Positions 7,467 through 16,357 of a stretch of DNA of 25,084 nucleotides are shown here, one piece after another. Each line of letters begins with the position of its first letter. The stretch's first letter is position 1. The translations under genes were made by a program, and so were the position numbers. The notes beneath the pieces are model-generated. The model was not told the DNA's origin and searched no databases. It saw only the letters and a list, made by a program, of their open reading frames with translations. The stretch is taken from the NCBI GenBank assembly GCA_003151595.1, contig PLXW01000115.1, positions 1-25,084 on the forward strand, written 5' to 3'. The stretch comes from Myxococcales bacterium (GTDB lineage Bacteria > Myxococcota > Polyangia > Polyangiales > Polyangiaceae).

Positions 7467-7951
7467 ACGCGGAGCTTGCGCAAGCGCGGGCGCTCCTCGG
7501 CCATGAGCGTTTCCGGAATCGCGCTCGTCGCGCGGCTGGGCCGCCGCGTATTGACCTCGATATGCCACTCGGCGAGCTGCTGGTGGAGATCGGCGTCGTC
7601 GATGAAGCGGCGGCATTTGAAGAACGAGCCCTTCACCCAACCGACGAGATTCTCGACGGTCCCTTTCTCCTGACCGCGTCGCGGCCAGCAAACCTCGGCT
7701 CCCACGCCGAGCTCGAGCATCACCTGGCCGAAGGTCGGATTCCATTCGAGGACGCCGCCGTCCTTCTGCGAGCTGAGCACGATCGTCTTCGGACGATCGA
7801 ACACGGCCAGCAGCGGCACGCCCCCCATGCGTGCGAAGTGGGCGACGAGGGTGCGAACGAGGGTCTCCGTTTGCTCGTCGGGCACGAGCGTCACCTCGGC
7901 CCACCGCGAGTACTTGAGGCGTGACATGAACATCCCTTCCGGTGCCCTGAT
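7466..7951 (-). pseudogene. istA: IS21-family transposase IstA, internal fragment
   Basis: The protein reads MFMSRLKYSRWAEVTLVPDE, LVRTLVAHFARMGGVPLLAV, FDRPKTIV, WNPTFGQVMLELGVGAEVCW, PRRGQEKGTVENLVGWVKGS, FFKCRRF and NTRRPSRATSAIPETLMAEE. This is the integrase-core region of IstA; the Glu of the DDE triad falls in GQEKGTVENLVGWVK. The open frame extends a few codons upstream of the ATG at 7933 to about 7951, then meets a stop. The N-terminal HTH and first catalytic Asp are absent. The C-terminal ~130 residues are also absent. A fragment matching just that missing C-terminal region occurs at 20411-20665. Confidence 0.85.
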
Positions 7952-8021
7952 CGCCGTCCGGCGTCAGGGGCTGGTCGCGGTCCTTCACCGGCGGCGGCTT
8001 CGCCTCCGGCGACCGGCCAGA

Positions 8022-8056
8022 TTTTCCGGAACGGGGGCGAACAGATTTTCCAGAAC
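8022..8056. repeat. Right copies of the TTTTCCGGAACG-type repeat
   Basis: TTTTCCGGAACG (8022-8033) is identical to the left copy. A second, imperfect copy TTTTCCAGAAC (8046-8056) follows 24 bases later, directly before the IS3 OrfB tail. Closely spaced repeats of this kind fit an IS21 terminus. Confidence 0.5.
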
Positions 8057-8058
8057 CC

Positions 8059-8214
8059 ACAATCCTCGATGCGGCATTCATCGCCCACCCTGAGCGCTTC
8101 ACGCGCGGTCGCCCCGTGCCGCCGTCGCTTCCCACCGAGGTCTGGATCAACAAGCCCCAGCAGGAGGATGTCTCGACAGGGTGTAGACCCCATCCTGACG
8201 CCCGAAACGCGTAG
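8059..8214 (+). pseudogene. IS3-family OrfB, extreme C-terminal fragment
   Basis: The frame from 8059 reads TILDAAFIAHPERFTRGRPV followed by PPSLPTEVWINKPQ. This closely follows the familiar tail of IS3-family OrfB transposases (AHPERF...RP.PP.LPT.VWIN.P). It has no start codon of its own and ends at a TAG at 8212. Only ~50 of roughly 280 residues survive, without catalytic residues. Together with the OrfA piece at 7159-7454 it frames the IS21 remnant. Confidence 0.7.
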
Positions 8215-8412
8215 TTTCTCGACCCAGGGAAAACCCGGCGTCCCGGAGCACGCTCGGGAGGCGAGTGCTCCAAGAGCCCGATCGAGGGCGCACGTGGCAT
8301 CGGGAAAACGGCTCGATTTTCACGCGCGCTTGCGCGTCAGGATGAGATCTACACCGTAACGGGAGAAGCCGCGTGGCGCGATCGGAGCGCTCGCTGATAT
8401 TATGTTACGCGC

Positions 8413-8688
8413 ATGAGTGTACGTTCGACGGGGGGAGGACCTGGGGCGCCGCAACCTCCAGGGGTGCCGGGTGAAGACGATCGTCCCGGGATGATCGCCG
8501 TGACCACGATCGAACCTAGCGAGCCGACATCGCGCGCGCGCATACATCCCCTTCCCCGACGTGCGTGGGGTGTCGCGCGCACCGTGCGTTCGGAATCCGT
8601 ACGATCGCGCGGGCCGTCCTCATTTCGAACACGCAGCCAGGCTCCCCGCGCGTCATCGGAGCGCGCGCGCGCGGCAGTTCCAGGATGA
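8413..8688 (+). CDS. Possible short or truncated ORF upstream of a kinase gene (uncertain)
   Basis: The region 8215-8821 holds no clear gene. The best candidate begins at the ATG at 8413, preceded by a -10-like TATTAT at 8398-8403, which would put the transcript start almost on the ATG (a leaderless message). The first ~45 residues (GMIAVTTIEPSEPTSRARIH then PLP) look coding-like and resemble the N-terminal lead of some myxobacterial regulators. After about residue 50 the sequence becomes Arg/Ser-rich and shadow-like. It may be the stump of a regulator gene, or chance. Function is unknown. Confidence 0.25.
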   Translation: MSVRSTGGGPGAPQPPGVPGEDDRPGMIAVTTIEPSEPTSRARIHPLPRRAWGVARTVRSESVRSRGPSSFRTRSQAPRASSERARAAVPG

Positions 8689-8821
8689 CGCGCTCCCTGG
8701 CACGGAAGGCGACTACACGTCGCGCGCGCCGTATCGCACGAGCCCCTCGACGAGGTTATTTCTTGGACAACGTGATCGTGGAGCGCCGAAGGGCGGGTGT
8801 GTTCGGCTTCGGTGAACGCCA

Positions 8822-11620
8822 ATGAGTCCCGGCGACGCTCCGTCCGGCGCGCCGACCGTCACCCTCGCGAAGGGGGAGGGCCCTCACGGTGCGTTCACGC
8901 TCGCGACTGGAACGGTCCTCGGCCCCTACGTGATCGTCGGTCGGCTGGGCGCAGGTGGGATGGGCGCGGTGTACCTCGCCTACGACGCGCGGCTCGCGCG
9001 GCGCGTCGCGATCAAGGTGCTGCACCCCGACGCGGAGGGCGCCGACGCGCACGCGCGCATGCTCCGCGAGGCGCAGACGATGGCGCGCCTCACCCACCCG
9101 AACGTCCTCGCGGTCTACGACGTCGGCGAGTTCGGCGACGGCGTCTTCATCGCAACGGAGTACATCGAAGGGCATACGCTGAGGTCGTGGCTGGATGAGC
9201 GGCGCGGATGGCGCGACGTGCTCGCCGTCCTGAAGGCTGCAGGCCGCGGGCTCGAGGCGGCGCACGCGGCGGGCATCGTGCATCGCGATTTCAAGCCGGA
9301 CAATGTGTTCCTCGGCAACGACGGGCGCGTCGTCGTCGGTGACTTCGGTATCGCGCGCGCGATCGCGCGCGCGCAGGAGGCGACGCCGCCCGCCGAGACC
9401 TCTCTCCGCCCCGGAGCGGAGGCGCAGTCCGGCGCGAACGAGGCCGCGAAGGCGTCCGGCGCCGTGAGCGGCCGCTCTCTCCACGGCTCGGCGCACACGC
9501 TGACCGGCACGATGGTCGGTAGCGTGGGGTACATGTCTCCCGAGCGCGCGTTCGACGGGCGCGATGATCCACGGAGCGATCAATTCAGCTTCTGCGTAAC
9601 GCTTCATCGCGCGCTCTACGGCCAGGCGCCGTTCGTCTACTCGGGGCTCTCCACGTACCTCGACGCCCTCCTCGAGCCGCCGCGCCCTCCACCCGAAGAG
9701 CGCCGCGTGCCGTCATGGATTCACGACGTCGTGCTCCGTGGGATCGCGTACGAACCGTCGGCCCGGTTCGAGTCGATGACGGCGCTGCTCCGCGCGCTCG
9801 ATCGCGATCCGACCCGGCGGCGCCTCGGATGGACGCTCGGCGCGTGCGCCCTCGGGCTCTCGGCGGTCATGACGCTCGGCTGGGCGCGGCACAGGCAAAA
9901 CGTTCGCAACGAGTGCCGCGGTGGCGAGAGCTTGATCGCCGCGACGTGGGGACCGGACGCTCGCGCGAAGGTCGGCGCCGGGATCACCGCGACCGCCGTG
10001 CCGCTCGCGAGCGACTACGCAGCGCGCACGCAAGGGAGCCTCGACGCGTACGCCGCGGAGTGGGCGCGCGTGCACCGCGAGGCGAGCGAGGCGACGCTCC
10101 TGCGCGCGCAAGACAGCGCGCAGACGATGAAGGATCGACTCACGTGCCTCGACGGCGAGCGCGACGAGCTCGCCGCGCTCGTGGACGTCCTGTCGCGAGC
10201 CGACGCCGTCGTCGCCAGGAACGCCATCAGCGCGGCCTATGGCCTCCCCCTCCCGCGCGCCTGCCTCGAGCCCCGCACCGCGCGCGCGGCCTCGCTCGCC
10301 GCCGAGACGCCGGAGCGTCGCGGTCGCGTGACCGCCCTCCGGCGCAGCGTGGCCGAGGCGGAGGCGCAGCGCATGACGGGCAAGTTCGACGCGGCGCTGA
10401 ACGCGGCGACGCGCGCGCTCGTCGAGGCGCGCGCGATTCCCCATCGCCAGTCGGAGGCGGAGCTCCTGTTCCTCGTCGCCGCGAGCAAGCGCGAGCTCGA
10501 GGACGACGCGGTCGCCCGGATCTCGTTCGAGGAGGCCTTCGCTGCGTCCGAGGCCGCCGGCAACGATTCGCTCGCGGCGATCGCCGCGGCGACGATCTCG
10601 CTGGAGCTGAGCGACAGTCTCGCCGACACGCGCGGCGCGGAGCGGTGGCTTGCCACCGCCAAGGGGATCCGCGAGCGAGAGGGGCCCGACGACCGCGCCG
10701 AAGCCGAGGTCCTCGAAGCGGAGATCCAGCTCGGTGCGATCGATGGGCACGCCGACCGCGTGCTCGTCCTGCGCGATCGGCTGATCGCGCTGCTCCAGCG
10801 GCTCTACGGGGCATCGCATCCCCGCATCGCCGTCGCGATCGCCAACCGGGGTTACGACCTGGCTTCGGCGGGGAAGCCCGATCTGGCCGTGGTCGAGTTC
10901 CGCAGGGCGATCGCGATGCAGGAGCTCCTGTTCGGCCCAGACGTTCCGTTTCTGAGCATCTACTACAACAACCTCGGATCGGCGCTCACGCAGTCCGGTC
11001 GATACGCCGAGGGGCAGGGGGCGCTCCAGCGGGCGCTCGCGCTCGTGGCGCCGCTCGGCGCGACGAGCCCGCACAACGTCTTGCCTCTCGCGTCGCTGGC
11101 GGAGCTGGAGAACCGCATCGGCGATCGCGACGCGGCGCTCACGGCAGCCGAACGAGCGATCGCGATCGTCGACGCGAGCGGCGAGAGCGAGGTGCGCTTG
11201 CTCCCGGCCCTTCTCGTCCAGCAAGGACTGGCTCGATTGGCGAAAGGCGACGCCGCAGCCGCGCATGTGTCCTGTACGCGCGCGCTCGCCCTGGAGGAGA
11301 AGCGGGAGACGCTCGAGCCGGACAAGATCCAGCCCGACTGGGAGGATGCGCTCACGTGCCTGGGCGAGGCGGAGACGGCGCTCGGACCGCTCGAGAGGGC
11401 GCTCGCCCATCTCGAACGGAGCGTGTCGCTCACGAAGCGGGAGATGGCGACCGATCTGTCGCTCGCGCGGTTCGCCCTCGCCCGCGCGCTGACGGCCGCG
11501 AAGCGCGACCCGAAGCGCGCGCGGGACCTCGCGGAGGCCGCAGGCCGAGAGCTTCGCGCGGCACCGGGGATGGAACGCGAGGCGCGTGAGGCCGAGTCGT
11601 GGCTCGGCGCCCGGCGCTGA
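8822..11620 (+). CDS. Ser/Thr protein kinase with single TM segment and C-terminal helical-repeat (TPR-like) region
   Basis: This intact 932-residue protein has its kinase domain at residues ~35-330. It shows the Gly-loop RLGAGGMGAVY, ATP-binding Lys65 in VAIKVL, catalytic HRDFKPDN (Asp156), DFG at 174-176 and GYMSPER in place of APE. A long activation-loop insert of ~50 residues (180-230), rich in Ala, Gly and Ser, separates DFG from TGTMVGSVGYMSPE. A hydrophobic segment at ~336-354 (LGWTLGACALGLSAVMTLGW) is the likely membrane anchor. The C-terminal ~570 residues are Ala-rich helical repeats of TPR type (FRRAIAMQELLFG, YYNNLGSALTQSGRYAEGQG), expected outside the membrane or in protein contacts. 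PknB-like kinases of this layout are common signalling proteins in myxobacteria. The substrate is unknown. No strong ribosome site precedes the ATG. It converges with the kinase at 12148-15855. Confidence 0.93.
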   Translation: MSPGDAPSGAPTVTLAKGEGPHGAFTLATGTVLGPYVIVGRLGAGGMGAVYLAYDARLARRVAIKVLHPDAEGADAHARMLREAQTMARLTHPNVLAVYDVGEFGDGVFIATEYIEGHTLRSWLDERRGWRDVLAVLKAAGRGLEAAHAAGIVHRDFKPDNVFLGNDGRVVVGDFGIARAIARAQEATPPAETSLRPGAEAQSGANEAAKASGAVSGRSLHGSAHTLTGTMVGSVGYMSPERAFDGRDDPRSDQFSFCVTLHRALYGQAPFVYSGLSTYLDALLEPPRPPPEERRVPSWIHDVVLRGIAYEPSARFESMTALLRALDRDPTRRRLGWTLGACALGLSAVMTLGWARHRQNVRNECRGGESLIAATWGPDARAKVGAGITATAVPLASDYAARTQGSLDAYAAEWARVHREASEATLLRAQDSAQTMKDRLTCLDGERDELAALVDVLSRADAVVARNAISAAYGLPLPRACLEPRTARAASLAAETPERRGRVTALRRSVAEAEAQRMTGKFDAALNAATRALVEARAIPHRQSEAELLFLVAASKRELEDDAVARISFEEAFAASEAAGNDSLAAIAAATISLELSDSLADTRGAERWLATAKGIREREGPDDRAEAEVLEAEIQLGAIDGHADRVLVLRDRLIALLQRLYGASHPRIAVAIANRGYDLASAGKPDLAVVEFRRAIAMQELLFGPDVPFLSIYYNNLGSALTQSGRYAEGQGALQRALALVAPLGATSPHNVLPLASLAELENRIGDRDAALTAAERAIAIVDASGESEVRLLPALLVQQGLARLAKGDAAAAHVSCTRALALEEKRETLEPDKIQPDWEDALTCLGEAETALGPLERALAHLERSVSLTKREMATDLSLARFALARALTAAKRDPKRARDLAEAAGRELRAAPGMEREAREAESWLGARR

Positions 11621-11717
11621 GACGCGCGTCCGGGCGCGGGCCCGCGCGCGATGGGCCGCCAATGCTGCGCTCACCACCTTTCGCACTTGCCCCATAAATC
11701 CGCGGAATACGGGGGTG

Positions 11718-12071
11718 GCTCAGGATCTTATCGTCGAAGCCCGTGAAACGGCGCTGGTGCTTCTTCACGAGCTTCGGCTCGAAGGTGCCTTGCCGATCGC
11801 GCGGCACCTCGATCGGCAGCTCGCCCTGGTCGGTCGTCAGCGTCTTGTTGCCGACGCCGTTGCGCGCGTTGCCGCTGCCGCGGCCTTCAGCAGCGTTGGG
11901 CTCGTAGCCGAGATGGTCGGTCATCTCGGCTTGCAGCGCGCGCTCCACTAGCGCGCCCGTGAGCTGCTTCAGCAGGCCGTCAGGCCCCGTCAGGTCCTCG
12001 GGCTTCGAGTAACCCGCCAAGAGCTCGTCGAGAAGCTCACGGCGAATGTCCTTCTTCCTTTTCGTCGGCAT
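11718..12071 (-). pseudogene. IS256-family transposase, N-terminal fragment with likely element end
   Basis: The start MPTKRKKDIRRELLDELLAG is followed by GLLKQLTGALVERALQAEMT, DHLGYEPNA, GNARNGVGNKTLTTDQGELP, IEVPRDRQGTFEPKLVKKHQ and RRFTGFDDKILS. This is the start of an IS256/mutator transposase. A good Shine-Dalgarno (GGAAGGA) stands about 8 bases upstream of the ATG at 12071. After residue 118 the family sequence, normally LYARG-type, is lost. The upstream minus-strand sequence up to about 12150 contains GTCCGTTTTTCCGTGTAAC, which resembles IS256-type termini, and it lies right beside the stop of the neighbouring kinase. The first catalytic Asp is missing, so the fragment is inactive. The C-terminal part of a similar enzyme is at 939-1250. 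Confidence 0.88.
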
Positions 12072-12147
12072 CGGCTGTCCTTCCTTTTCCCAGGAAAGAC
12101 CGCCACCGGCGAGCGCTCAGCAGTTACACGGAAAAACGGACAGGCTC

Positions 12148-15100
12148 TCAGGAGCTGAGCGCCCTTCCCCGTGCTCCGAAGCCCGGCGCAACCATGGCAA
12201 CGATCCGATCGGCGTCCTTCACCCCCTCGCTGGCCAACCGCTCGTCGCACACACGCTCGAGCTCGCGCCCCTCGTCACCGCGGAGAAGCGCCCCGAGCCG
12301 GCGCCGCGCCACGGCCGCGTGCAGCTTCATGTCGGCGGCATCGAACCCGGCGATCGCCTCGCGGAGGAGCGCCGCCGCTCGGTCCTCCGACCCTCGCCTC
12401 CAGGCGAGCGCCGCGTACACGGCCTTTGAGAGAGGCACGGACCACGCTGCGCCCTCCCGCTGGAGGCTGCGCGCATCGCGCTCGGCGATGCGGAGGAGCG
12501 CGACGTCCCCACCGTCCTCGACGGCCGCGATCGCGCATCGTGCGCGGGCATGGCCAGACAGGATGCGCACGGACTGGATCGTGAGCGGCAGAAGCGTGCG
12601 GCGGAGCGCCCCCCAGCGCGCGTCGATCCGCGCGTAGGCTTCGCGGGCGCGCCCCACGTACAGGTCCACGTTCGTGAGCGCGACGAGCTCGTAGAAGTGC
12701 TCGAGATGGAATCCCTCTTTGGACCACTCGCTCATCGCATCTCGAGCCTGCTTCTCTGCCTCCGCAGGCTCGTCGATCGCGAGCCAGTGCAGGTTCGGCA
12801 GGCCGTTGCGCAGGCAGACCGCGCCGTACCGGTCGCCGCGCTCGACGGCGTCGCGGAGCGCGCGCGGCAGCTCCTCCCCGAGGCGCCGCAGCTCGCCGAG
12901 CTGCGCCAGCGCGTTCATCGCGAAAAACTGGCACGTCGCGAGCTCCCACGCGACGCCGGTGCACTGGCTCCGGAAGATCTCGACGCCGGAGAGCGAGAGA
13001 TCCCGCGCTTCGGTGAAGCGACCGTTCAAGTAGCAGGCGACCGCGCGCGTCCCGCGCGCATACGCGATCGCGTGCGGGTCCCCCGTCTCCTCGGCGAGGG
13101 CCCGCGCGCGGTCGGCGAGCTCCATCCCGGAGCGAAAGGCCGCGCCACCCGGGCGCGCGACGTACACACACTCCGACGACAGCGCGAACGCGACGCGCTT
13201 GATCTCGCCGGCGCGGAGCGCGAGAAGGAGCGCGCGCACCTGGAACGCCGCCCCGCGGACCGTGTCGACGACGCCAAGGCCAAAGGAGATCGAGCGGCAC
13301 ACGTCGACGCGCATCAGCTCCGTCGCTGCGATCTCGGTCGCGTCGCGCCGCTTGAATCGGAGCCCGCGGAAGCGCAGGACGAGGCGTCCGAAGACGAAGC
13401 GCACGAGCGCGCCGAGGGGAGTCTCCGGCAGCGACATGCCGACGGACGCGAGGACCGCGCGGACCGCGTCGAGCCCTTCGTCGAAGTGGCCGGCGCGGAG
13501 GAGCTGGTCGGCGGCGCGTCGCTCCAGATCCAGGGCGCTCGCGACCGGCGCGCCGCGCGCCGCACGTCGGTACGCCGCGGCGGCCGGAATCCCGCGTCCG
13601 GCGTTCACGAGAGCGTCGCCGAGCTTCTCCGCGACGTTCCTCTCGTCGCCCGGAGAGAGGGACGGCGAGGCGAGCACGCTCTCGTAGATCTCGGCGGCGT
13701 GATCGAACGCCAGCGCCTCGCTCGCCGCCTGGGCGGCTTTCAGGGCGTACGAGATCGCGCGAGCCTCGTCACCACCGCCGCGCCAGTGGACCGCCAGCGC
13801 CTCCGCGTCCGGCTTTTTCGCCGACTCCAGCGCCGTGGCGATTCGCCGATGGAGCTCGCGGCGCGTCTCTTCCGTGAGCGCCTTGAGGACGACCTCGCGG
13901 ACGCGATCGTGGTAAGGCTCCACGAGATCTCCGCGGGTGCGCGACGCGCGCAGCACATGAATATTTCGCAGATGCGCGCAGATGCGCGTGACCTCGTCGA
14001 ACCCGAGGGACGACGCCTGCTTCACGAACGCGAGCTTCGCAGGGCGCCCGGTGAGGGCGATGACCCGCAGGACCGTTGCGGAGGCCTCGTCGAGCGCGCG
14101 GAGGCGCTCGTCGAGCGCGTCGTCGAGCCGCACGAAGCCCGACTCGTGCTTCACGAGCGACGAATAGCGGACGAGCTCCGCGATGAACATCGGGTGCCCC
14201 TGCGCTTCGCGCGCTAGCGTCTCCGCGTCGAACGGGGCCCGTTCGCTCGTCGGAGGCTCGTTGGGTCCTGGCGCAATCTCGCGGGCGAGCGCTATGGAGT
14301 CCTCGACCGACAGGCGCGCGAGGTCGACGACGCGCGCGCGCGCGAACGCCGGCTCCTTCAGCGGCTCGCGAGCGCCTTCGCTCCGGAGAGTGACGAGCAG
14401 CGTCAACGAAGGTGCGTCGGGCGGCCGCGTCAGCTCGTTCAAGACCGCGAGACTGTCTGCGTCGGCCCATTGCACGTCGTCGATCACGACGACGACCGTG
14501 TAGTTCTCGCAGAGGCGCTCGAAGAGCTCGCGAACCGACGCCAGGAGCTGGCTTCGCTGCTCGATCGGGTCGCTGGCCCCACCTTGCGGGCCGCGGACGG
14601 GCGCCGTCACGACGGAGCGGAAGGTCGAGAAGACCTGTGCCAGGCGGTCGGCGCGTCGCGGGAGGACCGCCCTCGCTTCCCGCGGGCGCGCGGTGAGCAT
14701 GCGCGCGAGGTCGTCCATGACGCCGTCGAACGCCTTGAACGGGATCCACTCGTTCTCGCGGCAGCGGCCGCTCAGGATCACCGCGTCGGGCGTGCGCTCC
14801 TCGACCTTCGCCAGAAAGTGGCCGACGAGCGCGGTCTTGCCGATTCCCGACTCGCCGCGCACCACCACCGCCGCGGAGCTCCCCGCCCGTGTCTCGGCGA
14901 ACGCAGCTTCGAGCGCCGCGAGCTCCACCTCTCGCCCGACGAAGACGCGCTTCCTCCTGGTTCGCGACGACCCGTCGCCCGTGAGCTCTCCCGTGAACGT
15001 CGCCGACATCATGCCGAGGCGCTGAAGCACCTCGGAGGCGGTCGGACGCGCCTGCGGATCCAGCGCCAGCAGGTCCACCGCCAGCTGACTCAGATCCTTG

Positions 15101-15855
15101 GGCGCCGAGGCGACGAGCTCACGAGGCGCCTTGACGACGGCCGTGAGCTTCTTCGCAAGGATCTCCATCGCCGCCCCCTCGATGGGGCGCTTCCCAGTGA
15201 GCGCCTCGAACAGCATGACCCCCACGGAGTACATGTCGACGGCAGCCGTCGGTGCTTCACCGAGGGCGAGCTCCGGCGCCATGTACGCCGGCGTACCAAC
15301 GATGCTGAACATCTCGCCGCGCCCCGCGTGGGCTCGCAAGTCGGTGGCGACGCCGAAATCGAGGACGACCAGCCTCCCCTCCTCCGTCACAAGCACGTTC
15401 GACGGCTTCACGTCCCGGTGCGCGATCCCCGCCTCGTGCATCACCTCGAGCGCCGAGACGAGCTGCGTCAGACAGTCTCTGAGCCTCGCCTCGGAGCACG
15501 CGACGTCGCCCGCGGCGTCGCCGGCCTCTGCCCCGCGCGGCGTGAGCCCACGGCGGGCGAAGGTGAGGAAGTCGAGCCCCCTCACGAGCTCCATCGTGAA
15601 GAACCACTCGTCGTCCTCGGAGAAGAGCTCCTCGAGCGCCACGATGTTGGGGTGCGCGAGCATCTTCACGAGGCGGAACTCGCGCTTGAACCGCACGAGC
15701 AGCGCGGGATCCTCGAGCGCGCGGAGAACCTTCAGCGCGAGGCGCCGCTCCGTCTCGGGCTCGAGCGCCTCGTACACGATCCCCGCCGAGCCACGCCCTA
15801 TCTCGCGCTCCAGCGTGAAACGGCCGATCGTGTCGTGGGCGCGATGGGGGCGCAT
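12148..15855 (-). CDS. Ser/Thr protein kinase fused to an AAA-type ATPase and helical repeats
   Basis: This is an intact 1235-residue protein. The kinase domain (residues ~12-280) has IGRGSAGIVYEA, Lys42 in LALKVL, HRDVKPSN (Asp148), DFG at 166-168 and GTPAYMAPE. From ~305 the motif FVGREVELAALEAAF introduces an AAA_16/STAND-like ATPase with Walker A GESGIGKT (334-341) and Walker B VVVVIDDVQWAD (~454-464). It is followed by the helical arm typical of such predicted ATPases (e.g. LVEPYHDRVREVVLKAL) and C-terminal TPR-like repeats. No TM segment is evident, so it is probably cytoplasmic. Proteins of this kinase-ATPase layout are widespread in Polyangiales, and most have no known substrate. Its stop lies directly beside the presumed IS256 end, so the last residues could have been altered by that insertion. 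Confidence 0.94.
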   Translation of the reverse strand: MRPHRAHDTIGRFTLEREIGRGSAGIVYEALEPETERRLALKVLRALEDPALLVRFKREFRLVKMLAHPNIVALEELFSEDDEWFFTMELVRGLDFLTFARRGLTPRGAEAGDAAGDVACSEARLRDCLTQLVSALEVMHEAGIAHRDVKPSNVLVTEEGRLVVLDFGVATDLRAHAGRGEMFSIVGTPAYMAPELALGEAPTAAVDMYSVGVMLFEALTGKRPIEGAAMEILAKKLTAVVKAPRELVASAPKDLSQLAVDLLALDPQARPTASEVLQRLGMMSATFTGELTGDGSSRTRRKRVFVGREVELAALEAAFAETRAGSSAAVVVRGESGIGKTALVGHFLAKVEERTPDAVILSGRCRENEWIPFKAFDGVMDDLARMLTARPREARAVLPRRADRLAQVFSTFRSVVTAPVRGPQGGASDPIEQRSQLLASVRELFERLCENYTVVVVIDDVQWADADSLAVLNELTRPPDAPSLTLLVTLRSEGAREPLKEPAFARARVVDLARLSVEDSIALAREIAPGPNEPPTSERAPFDAETLAREAQGHPMFIAELVRYSSLVKHESGFVRLDDALDERLRALDEASATVLRVIALTGRPAKLAFVKQASSLGFDEVTRICAHLRNIHVLRASRTRGDLVEPYHDRVREVVLKALTEETRRELHRRIATALESAKKPDAEALAVHWRGGGDEARAISYALKAAQAASEALAFDHAAEIYESVLASPSLSPGDERNVAEKLGDALVNAGRGIPAAAAYRRAARGAPVASALDLERRAADQLLRAGHFDEGLDAVRAVLASVGMSLPETPLGALVRFVFGRLVLRFRGLRFKRRDATEIAATELMRVDVCRSISFGLGVVDTVRGAAFQVRALLLALRAGEIKRVAFALSSECVYVARPGGAAFRSGMELADRARALAEETGDPHAIAYARGTRAVACYLNGRFTEARDLSLSGVEIFRSQCTGVAWELATCQFFAMNALAQLGELRRLGEELPRALRDAVERGDRYGAVCLRNGLPNLHWLAIDEPAEAEKQARDAMSEWSKEGFHLEHFYELVALTNVDLYVGRAREAYARIDARWGALRRTLLPLTIQSVRILSGHARARCAIAAVEDGGDVALLRIAERDARSLQREGAAWSVPLSKAVYAALAWRRGSEDRAAALLREAIAGFDAADMKLHAAVARRRLGALLRGDEGRELERVCDERLASEGVKDADRIVAMVAPGFGARGRALSS

Positions 15856-15995
15856 CGATCACCCACGCCCTTCGCGGGCGCAGACGACCGCGCTCTCGTC
15901 GCGCGCGCGAGAGGCTCGAAATCGGCTGCAAGACGTGAAATCGAGCACGGCGTTCCCCCCGGCTACTGACAACGGTAGCGCATTTGCCCGCCGAC

Positions 15996-16357
15996 CTACT
16001 CCGCAAGCGGGTCCAGCTCAGTCTTCGGCGCGTCGCCGAAAAGCTTATGATCTCGGGAGGCGCAATGCGCGGCCGGCAGCTTATCCACGAAGTCGTCCAG
16101 ATCCTCGTCACGTAACACTGCTTGGCAAGCGCACGGCGAAAGAGCTCGCCCAGCTCCGCGGCGATCCACCTCCAGTTCTTCCTCGAGCGCGGGAACCTCG
16201 ACGACCGCGGTGATGATGTCGTCTGCGTCCTTGCTCGAGAGCGCGTCCTCGCCGCGATCACCGAGCGCAACGAGCTTCGTTGCAAGAAAGTACGCGGGGG
16301 AGATCGCCCGGACCGACCTGCCATCATCGAGCTTGTAGCTGTGCGCTCGTTCGGCGG
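15996..16357 (-). pseudogene. AbiEii-like nucleotidyltransferase-family fragment with compensating frameshifts
   Basis: The segment ISPAYFLATKLVALGDRGED followed by ALSSKDADDIITAVVEVPAL resembles the C-terminal half of AbiEii/nucleotidyltransferase-like proteins (YFLATKLEAF.DRG...S.D.EDII.VV). In the middle, two neighbouring frames both carry sensible sequence: AAELGELFRRALAKQ in the other frame, and LRDEDLDDFVDKLPAAHCAS back in the first. This suggests two compensating indels. The N-terminal catalytic half is missing, and the 5' side is fused in frame to a receiver-domain stump. I infer the family from motif memory. The match is moderate and the fragment is almost certainly dead. Confidence 0.45.

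Larger units (their letters stand above)
7455..8056 (-). mobile_element. IS21-family remnant inserted in an IS3-type element
   Basis: This block separates the IS3 OrfA part from the IS3 OrfB end. It carries an internal IstA piece on the minus strand and is bounded by TTTTCCGGAACG at 7455 and 8022, plus a variant TTTTCCAGAAC at 8046. Repeated motifs at the ends are a known trait of IS21 elements. No istB is present, and istA is cut at both ends, so this is a deletion derivative. The boundaries are inferred from where the protein matches stop. Confidence 0.6.

Noticed and set aside
11634..11647. Perfect 14-base GC palindrome shortly after the first kinase's stop, considered as a terminator
   Set aside because: It has no loop and no T-run, and such GC palindromes are expected often in DNA of this composition.
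9713..11695. Long minus-strand ORF (660 codons) opposite the first kinase
   Set aside because: It is an Arg-rich shadow of the kinase gene in high-GC DNA with no recognisable domain.
12550..14217. Long plus-strand ORF (555 codons) opposite the kinase-ATPase gene
   Set aside because: Its composition is Arg/Glu/Ala-rich without motifs. It mirrors the codon structure of the real gene on the other strand.
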